Shown here one piece after another: positions 51,676 to 59,565 of a stretch of DNA of 64,000 nt. This DNA is from Streptomyces noursei. GTDB taxonomy: Bacteria > Actinomycetota > Actinomycetes > Streptomycetales > Streptomycetaceae. The position numbers were made by a program, and so were the translations under genes. The notes under the pieces are model-generated. The model saw nothing but the letters and a program-made list of their open reading frames with translations. It had not been told where the DNA came from and ran no database searches. Within the stretch, counting starts at the first letter, position 1, and every line of letters starts with the position of its first letter. Where the stretch lies: assembly GCF_016917755.1 (NCBI RefSeq), contig NZ_CP070326.1, positions 4,898,001 through 4,962,000 of the forward strand. The letters run 5' to 3'.

Positions 51676-52956
51676 TCACCCCTGAGGGCGCTCGGCCTCC
51701 ACCCGCTTGTGGGACCGGTCATCGGCGGGCGCCTGCCCCTTGGCCGCACCCTTCGTCTGCCCGGGCGCCGGCTTCTGCGGCGGGTTCGGCTCGGTGTCCT
51801 GCGGGAAGGTCAGCTGCTGGCTCTGCCACTCCAGGGCCGGTACGACCTCCCGCCGCCAGGTCCCGAACTGGTGGCTGCCGTGGGGCAGGATGATCGAGTC
51901 GACCCGCATCGGCGGCTTCACCGCGTGGATGAACTTCATGGTGTCGCCGTAGTCCGACTCGCCCTGGCGGCTGCTGGCCACCAGCACCGAGACCTGCGGC
52001 GAGGGCAGGTTCTGCAGCCGCCACAGCAGATCATGCTCGCGCTGGTGCTGGGCGCCCGTCGGGCCGGGACCGAAGAGGCTCCCGGTGGTGAGGTCGTCCT
52101 TGATCGCATAGTCGCCGGAGAGCGAGACCGCCGAGGTGTACGCCTTCGGGTTGCGCATCGCCAGCTGAAGCGAGCAGGTACCGCCGGACGAGTACCCGAA
52201 CGCGCCCCAGGCGCTCGGGTCATGGCCCACCCGGTAGGCCGACTTCATGGCGTCCGGCAGGTCCTTGGTGAAGAACGTCTCGGCCTGCGGACCGCCCGGC
52301 ACGTCCACGCACTCGGTGTCGCGCGGCGGCGCGATCGTCGGCCGCACCATAACGATCACGGTCGGCTGCATCTTGCCCTGCGCGATCAACTGGCCCGCGT
52401 TCTGCGGGATCTGGAGATGCTGCGCGAGGTTCATGATCCCGCCCGGGTAGCCGCTGATGACGACCATGACGGGGAAGCGCTGCCGGTGGAACTGCTGCTG
52501 GAAGTACTGCGGCGGCAGATACACGAAGCCCGGGTTGATGGCCCGGGTGCGGCGGCCGATGATCCGTACGGACTCGACCTTGCCCACCTTGCTGGCGGGC
52601 CCCTGCGGCAGTCCGGTCACCCGGTCGAGCCCCTGGGGGCCGGCGGGCTGGATCAGCCCGCCCTTGATGTTGCCGACCGTGGCGTACTGCCCGTCGCCCT
52701 GGCTCACCGAGGCCGGGGCCTGCTCGTTGTTGCCCAGCAACTCGTCCCAGTTGCCGTAGAACTCGAAATTCGCGTTCACCGCGAGGGCGAGCGCGGACAC
52801 GATCGACAGCTGGGTGACCACGATGGCCCCCAGCCTCCCCAACACGTGGCGCCACCCGTTCCGCGACAGCCGGGGCCAGAGCCACACCGTCGCGGCAACA
52901 CAGACCACCGCCAGCACGATCACCGTGATTTCGAGCGACTGACTGGTCAGCCCCAT
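51676..52956 (-). CDS. Membrane-anchored esterase (antigen-85/esterase-D-like alpha/beta hydrolase)
   Basis: A 426-residue protein with two N-terminal transmembrane helices (about 8-28 and 40-60) and an extracellular alpha/beta-hydrolase domain of the esterase D/mycolyltransferase-like family. The nucleophile motif is GYSSGGTC near residue 255, with HGSHQFGTW containing the catalytic His near 375. A Pro/Lys-rich tail ends the protein. Relatives act on wall or surface esters; substrate unknown here. The gene is preceded by a 754-bp gap. Confidence 0.85.
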   Translation of the reverse strand: MGLTSQSLEITVIVLAVVCVAATVWLWPRLSRNGWRHVLGRLGAIVVTQLSIVSALALAVNANFEFYGNWDELLGNNEQAPASVSQGDGQYATVGNIKGGLIQPAGPQGLDRVTGLPQGPASKVGKVESVRIIGRRTRAINPGFVYLPPQYFQQQFHRQRFPVMVVISGYPGGIMNLAQHLQIPQNAGQLIAQGKMQPTVIVMVRPTIAPPRDTECVDVPGGPQAETFFTKDLPDAMKSAYRVGHDPSAWGAFGYSSGGTCSLQLAMRNPKAYTSAVSLSGDYAIKDDLTTGSLFGPGPTGAQHQREHDLLWRLQNLPSPQVSVLVASSRQGESDYGDTMKFIHAVKPPMRVDSIILPHGSHQFGTWRREVVPALEWQSQQLTFPQDTEPNPPQKPAPGQTKGAAKGQAPADDRSHKRVEAERPQG

Positions 52957-53710
52957 GCGCCCACATCTCCCGTCACCCTCGAAAGGGTTCTTGCCTTCTC
53001 ACCGGCCGCCCCCCGAGGCACAACGGGCGGCTCAGGACAATGGTCACCGGAGAAGACGGGCGCATCCGGGAATCGGATACCTGCACGACTTACTTCTTAC
53101 CGAGCTCTTGCCTGTTCGTTTCCCCCACGTGATGTGCATGGGCGGGGCCGGGAGGTCCGTCACAACCGACGGAACCACGTGCATGTTTCACGTGAAACGA
53201 CGTGCCGGTGAACACCTGGCGACAAGATGTCCTCTTCAGCACCGAGATCGCCGCGGACCGAACCGCCTCACCGCCCCCGTCCCGAACTATCCTGACCACC
53301 ACGCCAGTTGCATCGCTGCGCCTCGGGTCGCAGCAGCACCCCGCGTCGACATCCCCGACAATTTCGCTATCCGTCGCATTGAGCACGCCATACGCCACTT
53401 CCGCACCATGCGGGGGATCAAGACCCGTCCTGCAAACGGTCACGTCGTCCCTTTTTAACGATCAATCGGGGCTTTTCCGCAAAGGATGCGTGCACATTTT
53501 CCCTCGCCCTGTGTGTGTTTTCCGGACCGGCGATGCGCTGGCCGAAACCGCATCCTCGCTCAACACCCCCGTATGGCCCACCGTGCGAGGCGCGGGTTCC
53601 CACGATCAAGCCGGTGCAGGCCGCTACCCTTACGTAGCCGTCCTGGTCAGGGACATGTCCGCGCTTCACGGACATTCGCCGCACCCACCACATGCAAGAG
53701 AGGTCAGCCG
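52957..53710. other. Long gap without recognisable gene
   Basis: This stretch holds parS site 10 and, near 53440-53475, an AT-richer block. Open frames here lack ribosome sites and credible codon bias. The right end is presumably the promoter region of the VWA gene. Confidence 0.5.
53185..53198. other. parS: parS site 10
   Basis: Perfect GTTTCACGTGAAAC in the gap upstream of the esterase gene. Confidence 0.93.
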
Positions 53711-55354
53711 ATGGGCATTCGGAGTCTGCTGCGCAACGCCTTTGGTCGCTCCAAGGCGACCCGCGACGGATCCGGCGCGGCCCGGGACAGCACCGACAAG
53801 CCGGAATCGGCAACCATCCCGGAGGCCCGCGAGGAATCCACCCCGGCTCCGGCCGCCGCGACTCCCGAGGTCGAGGTCCCCGCCGCCCGCACGGCACCCG
53901 CCGAGCCCGCCGAGTCCACGCCCGCGCCGGCGCCGGTCACCGCCTCACTGCCCGCCCAGAGCCGGCCGGTTGAGCGCACACCGGAGCCCGCGGCGAAGGA
54001 GGAGGCACCCGTGCGGGACGAGGCTCCCGTGCGGGACGAGCCGGCGCCCGCCCCCGAGGCCACGAAGCCGACGGCCGAGGCGCCCCAGCCCCAGGCCGCC
54101 GGCAAGGAGACCGACGAGGGCACGGAGGCGGTCGCGGACCAGGGCACGGCGACGCCCGAGGCCCCGCGCGAGGAAGCGGCCACCGCCAAGGAGCTCGCGG
54201 AAGAGCCCACGGCGAAGGACGAGCGCGGGTCGGGGTCCGACGCCGCTCCGGCCGCCAACGCTCCGGCCGCTGCCGACAGCGCCGCCGACCTGGTCAGCCA
54301 GGCGTTCGACACCCCGGCGACCGCCGCCGCGGCGGAGGAGGCGACCGAGCCGACGCCGGACGCACAGCCGGCGCAGGCGAAGGAAAGGGAAGAGGCCCCG
54401 GCGGCGGACCGGCCCTCCGACATGGAGGACGCACCGGCCCCGGCCCAGGCCCAGGCGGAGCAGGCCCAGGAAGAGACCGAGAAGGCCGAGGCAGAAGCGA
54501 CGCCCGAGGTCGCCGACGCTCCGGCGGCGGCAGCCACCGAAGCCGCCGCCGAGCCGACCCCCGAGCCGGCCGCCGAGGTCACGGAGTCCGCCGAGGTCAC
54601 CGCGCCCGCCGAGACCGTGGAGCAGGCTCCCGCCACCGACGCACCCCACCCGGTCGCGGCGGTCGCCCCCGCCCTCCTCCCGCTCTACGACGCGGCACGG
54701 ACCACGCTGGAGAAGCACCAGCTCACCCAGCAGCGCGCCACGGTCTACCTGGTTCTCGACCGCTCCGGCTCGATGCGCAACTACTACAAGGACGGCACCG
54801 TCCAGCACCTCGCCGAGCAGGCCCTCAGCCTCTCCGCGCACTTCGACGACAAGGCCACCGTCCCGGTCGTCTTCTTCTCCACCGACGTGGACGGCACCGC
54901 CGACCTGGACCTCACCACCTACGAGGGCCGGATCGAGGAGCTGCACTCCGGCCTCGGCCACATGGGCCGGACGAACTACCACTGGGCCATTGAGGCCGTC
55001 GTCGAGCACTACAAGAAGTCGGGCTCCGCCCACCCCGCGTTCGTCATCTTCCAGACCGACGGCGCACCGACGTCCAAGCCCGCCGCCGAGCGGGCCCTGT
55101 GCGAGGCGGCCGGGCTCCCCATCTTCTGGCAGTTCATCGGCTTCGGTGACCCGGAGGCCAAGGGCTTCGACTTCCTCCGCAAGCTCGACGACCTGACCGT
55201 CCCGGAGAAGCGCGTCGTCGACAACGCCGGCTTCTTCCACGCCGGCCGCGACCCCCGCGGCCTCTCCCACGACGAGCTCTACCAGCAGCTGATGGTCGAG
55301 TTCCCCGAGTGGCTGACCGAGGCCCGCACCGCCAAGGTCCTCAAGGACAGCTGA
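53711..55354 (+). CDS. VWA domain protein (TerF-like) with long disordered Ala/Pro/Glu-rich region
   Basis: A 547-residue protein from ATG 53711 (AGAGAGG seven bases upstream). It opens MGIRSLLRNAFGRSK, then has about 290 residues that are almost only Ala, Pro, Glu, Thr and Asp, surely disordered. The C-terminal ~215 residues form a von Willebrand A domain with the complete MIDAS DRSGSM (about 350-355), plus TDVDGT, GRTNYHW and FQTDGAPT. It ends in EFPEWLTEARTAKVL, as in TerF/vWA stress proteins that act beside TerD. Cytoplasmic; probable scaffold or stress adaptor. Confidence 0.88.
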   Translation: MGIRSLLRNAFGRSKATRDGSGAARDSTDKPESATIPEAREESTPAPAAATPEVEVPAARTAPAEPAESTPAPAPVTASLPAQSRPVERTPEPAAKEEAPVRDEAPVRDEPAPAPEATKPTAEAPQPQAAGKETDEGTEAVADQGTATPEAPREEAATAKELAEEPTAKDERGSGSDAAPAANAPAAADSAADLVSQAFDTPATAAAAEEATEPTPDAQPAQAKEREEAPAADRPSDMEDAPAPAQAQAEQAQEETEKAEAEATPEVADAPAAAATEAAAEPTPEPAAEVTESAEVTAPAETVEQAPATDAPHPVAAVAPALLPLYDAARTTLEKHQLTQQRATVYLVLDRSGSMRNYYKDGTVQHLAEQALSLSAHFDDKATVPVVFFSTDVDGTADLDLTTYEGRIEELHSGLGHMGRTNYHWAIEAVVEHYKKSGSAHPAFVIFQTDGAPTSKPAAERALCEAAGLPIFWQFIGFGDPEAKGFDFLRKLDDLTVPEKRVVDNAGFFHAGRDPRGLSHDELYQQLMVEFPEWLTEARTAKVLKDS

Positions 55355-55377
55355 CCCACGGCATCTCCCGCCTCTTA

Positions 55378-55413
55378 AGCCGCGGCCGGACCCGATCGGG
55401 TCCGGCCGCGGCT
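55378..55413. terminator. 36-bp perfect palindrome terminator abutting parS
   Basis: 16-bp arms (55378-55393 with 55398-55413) around GATC, itself palindromic, 23 bp after the VWA stop. The parS site 11 begins at the very next base. Confidence 0.92.
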
Positions 55414-55427
55414 GTTTCACGTGAAAC
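55414..55427. other. parS: parS site 11
   Basis: Perfect GTTTCACGTGAAAC directly joined to the terminator palindrome of the VWA gene. A two-mismatch copy, GTTTCCCGTGGAAC, lies 71 bp downstream (55485-55498). Confidence 0.94.
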
Positions 55428-55635
55428 AGGGCAGAAGAGCGCAGGCCGTGTGCGTGATGATGGACGGAGAGGGACATCGGGCCCGTTTCCCGTGGAACGA
55501 GCGGGCGAGTCACCGCTCGCGGCTCCCTTCCGAGCCCGAAAATGCTCGAGCGGGTACCCCTACCCCGTCCAGTACGATATTGACGTTGCGTAAAGCAAAT
55601 CATCACTCACCGTAGCGACTTGGGAGCAGCCGGCA

Positions 55636-57351
55636 ATGGCTCGACACCTCATCACCAGCGCCCTTCCGTACATCAACGGGATCAAGCACCTGGGCAACAT
55701 GGTGGGGTCCATGCTCCCGGCCGATGTGTACTCCCGGTACCTGCGGCAGCGCGGTCACGACGTCCTCTACATCTGCGCGACCGACGAGCACGGCACGCCC
55801 GCCGAGCTGGCGGCGAAGGACGCGGGGCAGTCCGTCGCCGAGTTCTGCACCGAGCAGCACCACAAGCAGAAGGCGATCTACGACGGCTTCGGGTTGGAGT
55901 TCGACCACTTCGGCCGGAGCTCCTCGCAGGAGAACGTCGAGCTGACCCAGCACTTCGCGCGCAAGCTGCACGAGAACGGCTTCATCGAAGAGCGGGCCAT
56001 CCGCCAGGTCTACTCGAACGCCGACGGCCGCTTCCTGCCCGACCGCTACATCGTCGGCACCTGCCCGCACTGCGGCTACGACAAGGCGCGCGGCGACCAG
56101 TGCGAGAACTGCACCCGGGTCCTGGACCCGACGGACCTGATCGACGCCCGCTCGGCGATCAGCGGCAGCGGTGACCTGGAGGTGCGCGAGACCAAGCACC
56201 TCTTCCTGCTCCAGTCGAAGCTCCAGCACGAGGTCGAGGGCTGGCTGGCCGGCAACGGCAGCAAGGAATGGCCGACCCTGGCGTCGTCCATCGCCCACAA
56301 GTGGCTGACCGAGGGCCTCCAGGACCGGGCGATCACCCGCGACCTGGACTGGGGCGTACCGGTGCCGGCCGATGTGTGGCCGGAGCTGGCCGCCGAGGGC
56401 AAGGTCTTCTACGTCTGGTTCGACGCCCCGATCGAGTACATCGGCTCGACGAAGGAGTGGGCGGACCAGGCGCCGGAGGAGCGCGACTGGAAGTCGTGGT
56501 GGTACGAGGCCGATGACGTCCGCTACACGGAGTTCATGGCCAAGGACAACGTGCCGTTCCACAGCGTGATGTTCCCGGCGACGCAGCTGGGGACCCGCGA
56601 GCCGTGGAAGCGGGTCGACTTCCTCAAGGCGTTCAACTGGCTCAACTACTACGGCGGGAAGTTCTCCACGTCGCAGAAGCGCGGCATCTTCACCGATGCG
56701 GCGCTGGAGCTGCTGCCGGCCGACTACTGGCGCTACTTCCTGATGGCGCACGCCCCGGAGTCCGACGACACGTCCTTCACCTGGGAGCTGTTCTCGTCCT
56801 CCGTCAACAAGGACCTGGCCGACACCCTCGGCAACTTCGTCAACCGGGTGCTGTCGTTCTCGCGGAAGCGGTTCGGCGACGAGGTGCCGGCGGGCGCCGA
56901 GGCCGGGGCCGCCGAGCAGAAGCTGGGCGAGGAGATCGCCGGGCTGCTCGCCGAGTACGAGGGCCACATGGAGGCGCTCCAGTTCCGCAAGGCGTCGGCC
57001 GCGCTGCGCGCCCTGTGGAGCGCGGGCAACTCCTACCTGGAGGAGAAGGCCCCGTGGCTGGAGATCAAGACGGACAAGGACGCGGCGGCGCTGACGCTGC
57101 GGACCGCGATGAACCTGATCCACCTCTACTCGGTGGTCTCCGAGCCGTTCATCCCGGCGTCGGCGAAGGCCATGCGGGGCGCGTTCGCGCTGGAGGGCGA
57201 CACGGCCGCGTGGGTGTCGCAGGACGAGGCCAAGGCGCTGGCGTTCGTGCCCGCCGGGACGCCGTTCACGGTGCCGCCGGTGCTCTTCGCGAAGATCACC
57301 GAGGATGACCTGGAGTCCTACCGGGAGCGGTTCGGCGGCGACGAGGGCTGA
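55636..57351 (+). CDS. metG: Methionyl-tRNA synthetase
   Basis: A 571-residue class I synthetase charging tRNA-Met. HIGH-type motif in PYINGIKHLGN (11-21), zinc knuckle CPHCGYDKARGDQCENC (about 143-159), and the KMSKS equivalent KFSTSQ (about 341-346). A C-terminal helical anticodon-binding domain follows; there is no EMAP/tRNA-binding extension, as usual in actinobacteria. GGGAG lies ten bases before the ATG. Essential housekeeping gene. Confidence 0.97.
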   Translation: MARHLITSALPYINGIKHLGNMVGSMLPADVYSRYLRQRGHDVLYICATDEHGTPAELAAKDAGQSVAEFCTEQHHKQKAIYDGFGLEFDHFGRSSSQENVELTQHFARKLHENGFIEERAIRQVYSNADGRFLPDRYIVGTCPHCGYDKARGDQCENCTRVLDPTDLIDARSAISGSGDLEVRETKHLFLLQSKLQHEVEGWLAGNGSKEWPTLASSIAHKWLTEGLQDRAITRDLDWGVPVPADVWPELAAEGKVFYVWFDAPIEYIGSTKEWADQAPEERDWKSWWYEADDVRYTEFMAKDNVPFHSVMFPATQLGTREPWKRVDFLKAFNWLNYYGGKFSTSQKRGIFTDAALELLPADYWRYFLMAHAPESDDTSFTWELFSSSVNKDLADTLGNFVNRVLSFSRKRFGDEVPAGAEAGAAEQKLGEEIAGLLAEYEGHMEALQFRKASAALRALWSAGNSYLEEKAPWLEIKTDKDAAALTLRTAMNLIHLYSVVSEPFIPASAKAMRGAFALEGDTAAWVSQDEAKALAFVPAGTPFTVPPVLFAKITEDDLESYRERFGGDEG

Positions 57352-57377
57352 CGCCCGACACGCGGAGCTGACAACGC

Positions 57378-57419
57378 AGAAGGGACGCCCCTGGACCGTT
57401 CGGTCCGGGGGCGTCCTTC
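57378..57419 (+). terminator. Terminator after metG
   Basis: Imperfect ~17-bp stem with one bulge around GTTC (57378-57419), about 27 bp after the metG stop. Confidence 0.75.
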
Positions 57420-57460
57420 GTAGGGGGCCCACGGCGGCGGGCTTCCCCCCAGGGATGCGC

Positions 57461-57496
57461 AGGGGCCCGGGACCACCACCGTGGTCCCGGGCCCCT
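57461..57496 (-). terminator. Terminator after aspS
   Basis: Perfect 16-bp stem (57461-57476 with 57481-57496) around CACC, 10 bp past the aspS stop. Confidence 0.9.
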
Positions 57497-57506
57497 GTGC
57501 GCCGTC

Positions 57507-59294
57507 CTACTTGGTCGGCTTGTACGGCGTCGGCTTCGCCGGGCCGGTGCGGATGCTCAGGTGCAGCTCCTTGAGGCGGGCCTCGTCGACCTCGGACGGG
57601 GCGCCCATCAGGAGGTCCTGCGCGTTGCCGTTGAGCGGGAAGGCGATGGTCTCGCGGATGTTGGGCTCGTCGGCGAGCAGCATGACGATCCGGTCGACGC
57701 CGGGGGCGATGCCACCGTGCGGCGGGGCGCCGAACTTGAAGGCGCGGAGCATGCCGCCGAACTCGGCCTCCACGGTCTCCTTGTCGTAACCGGCGATCGC
57801 GAACGCCTTGTACATGACGTCCGGCTCGTGGTTCCGGATCGCGCCGGAGGACAGCTCGGTGCCGTTGCAGACGATGTCGTACTGCCAGGCGAGGATGTCC
57901 AGCGGGTCCTTGGTCTCCAGCGCCTCCAGGCCGCCCTGCGGCATGGAGAACGGGTTGTGGGAGAACTCGATCTTGCCGGTGTCGGCGTCGCGCTCGAACA
58001 TCGGGAAGTCGACGATCCAGCAGAAGCGGAACTCGTTCTCCACGAAGTGGCCGGCGCGCTTGGCGGCCTCGACGCGCACCGCGCCCATGATCTTGGAGAC
58101 CTCGTCGAAGTGGCCGGCGCCGAAGAAGACGGCGTGACCGGGCTTCAGGTCGAGGGCCGTGACCAGCGCCTTGACGTCGTCGTCGGTGAGGAACTTGGCG
58201 ATCGGACCGGCGAGCGCGTTGCCCTCGCCGACGCGGACCCACGCCAGGCCCTTGGCGCCCTGCGCGACGGCGAAGTCGCCCAGCTGGTCGAAGAACTTCC
58301 GCGGCTGGTCGGCGGTGTCCGGCACGGCCAGGGCGCGGACGTGCTTGCCGGCGAACGCCTTGAAGCCGGAGTTCGCGAAGACGTCGGTGACGTCCACCAG
58401 CTCCAACTCGGCGCGCAGGTCCGGCTTGTCGGAGCCGTACTTGAGGATCGCCTCGCGGAACGGGATGCGCGGGAAGGGCGAGGTGACCGTGCGGCCGTTG
58501 CCGAACTCGGTGAAGAGCTCGGTCATCAGCTGCTCGATCGGCTGGAAGACGTCCTCCTGCTCGACGAAGCTCATCTCGACGTCGAGCTGGTAGAACTCGC
58601 CCGGCGAGCGGTCCGCGCGGGCGTCCTCGTCGCGGAAGCAGGGCGCGATCTGGAAGTAGCGGTCGAAGCCGGCGATCATCAGCAGCTGCTTGAACTGCTG
58701 CGGGGCCTGCGGCAGCGCGTAGAACCTGCCGGCGTGCAGACGGGACGGGACCAGGAAGTCGCGGGCGCCCTCGGGGGAGGTCGCGGACAGGATCGGGGTC
58801 GCCATCTCGTTGAAGCCGAGGGCCACCATCTTGTGCCGGATCGCGGAGATCACGGCCGTGCGCAGCATGATGTTGCGGTGCATGCGCTCGCGGCGCAGGT
58901 CGAGGAAGCGGTATTCGAGGCGCTTCTCCTCGTTGACACCGTCCTCGGCGTTGATCGTGAACGGGATCTGCTCGGCGGCGCCGAGCACCTCGACCTCGCC
59001 GACCTCGATCTCGATCTCGCCGGTCGGCAGGTCGGGGTTGACGTTCTCGGTGCCACGGGCGCTGACCTTGCCGTCGATGCGGACGACGGTCTCCTTGGTC
59101 AGCGAGCCGAGAACCTCGTTGGCCGGGGTGCCGGGGCGGGCGACGAGCTGCACGAGACCGTAGTGGTCGCGCAGATCGATGAAGAGGATGCCGCCCAGGT
59201 CACGTCGATTGTGCAGCCAGCCGCTGAGACGGACGTCGGTGTCGACGTCCGCGGCTCGGAGCTCGCCGCAGTTATGGGACCGGTACCGATGCAT
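57507..59294 (-). CDS. aspS: Aspartyl-tRNA synthetase
   Basis: A 595-residue class II synthetase of the bacterial type. An N-terminal OB-fold anticodon-binding domain (about 1-105; GWLHNRRDLGGILFIDLRD) precedes the catalytic core with motif 2 (FRDEDARADRSPGEFYQLD, about 218-236), a GAD insertion in the middle, and motif 3 (APGVDRIVMLL, about 533-543). It charges tRNA-Asp (and possibly tRNA-Asn if AsnRS is absent). Convergent with metG; divergent from the PP2C gene. Confidence 0.97.
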   Translation of the reverse strand: MHRYRSHNCGELRAADVDTDVRLSGWLHNRRDLGGILFIDLRDHYGLVQLVARPGTPANEVLGSLTKETVVRIDGKVSARGTENVNPDLPTGEIEIEVGEVEVLGAAEQIPFTINAEDGVNEEKRLEYRFLDLRRERMHRNIMLRTAVISAIRHKMVALGFNEMATPILSATSPEGARDFLVPSRLHAGRFYALPQAPQQFKQLLMIAGFDRYFQIAPCFRDEDARADRSPGEFYQLDVEMSFVEQEDVFQPIEQLMTELFTEFGNGRTVTSPFPRIPFREAILKYGSDKPDLRAELELVDVTDVFANSGFKAFAGKHVRALAVPDTADQPRKFFDQLGDFAVAQGAKGLAWVRVGEGNALAGPIAKFLTDDDVKALVTALDLKPGHAVFFGAGHFDEVSKIMGAVRVEAAKRAGHFVENEFRFCWIVDFPMFERDADTGKIEFSHNPFSMPQGGLEALETKDPLDILAWQYDIVCNGTELSSGAIRNHEPDVMYKAFAIAGYDKETVEAEFGGMLRAFKFGAPPHGGIAPGVDRIVMLLADEPNIRETIAFPLNGNAQDLLMGAPSEVDEARLKELHLSIRTGPAKPTPYKPTK

Positions 59295-59565
59295 CGCTCA
59301 TCCAAGTCGTCGCGAGTCGAGGTGGGGAGCTGACGGGTGGGAAGGGGAGATAGCAGGCTCGCGTGCCCGATCGATCGCCTTGTGGATCACCCGAAAGACC
59401 ACCCCAGGAGTGGCATAACCGCTCCAGGTTACCGCCCGGCTCTGGCGAGCTGGTTGACATATACCCATCAGAGTCCCCCCGGTGTGAAACCGGGCCTCCG
59501 GGCTGCGACGATGGTCACGTCCGGCTCGCTGGTCGGGCCACGCCAAATCCCCCTAAAGTAATGCA

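Noticed and set aside
53486..53710. N-terminal extension of the VWA protein
   Set aside because: ATG 53711 has a proper AGAGAGG site and a start consistent with a soluble protein; the upstream stretch has no coding character.
53202..55196. 664-codon Arg/Pro/Ser-rich frame overlapping the VWA gene
   Set aside because: Frame shadow of the Ala/Pro/Glu-rich region; the VWA frame has the conserved domain.
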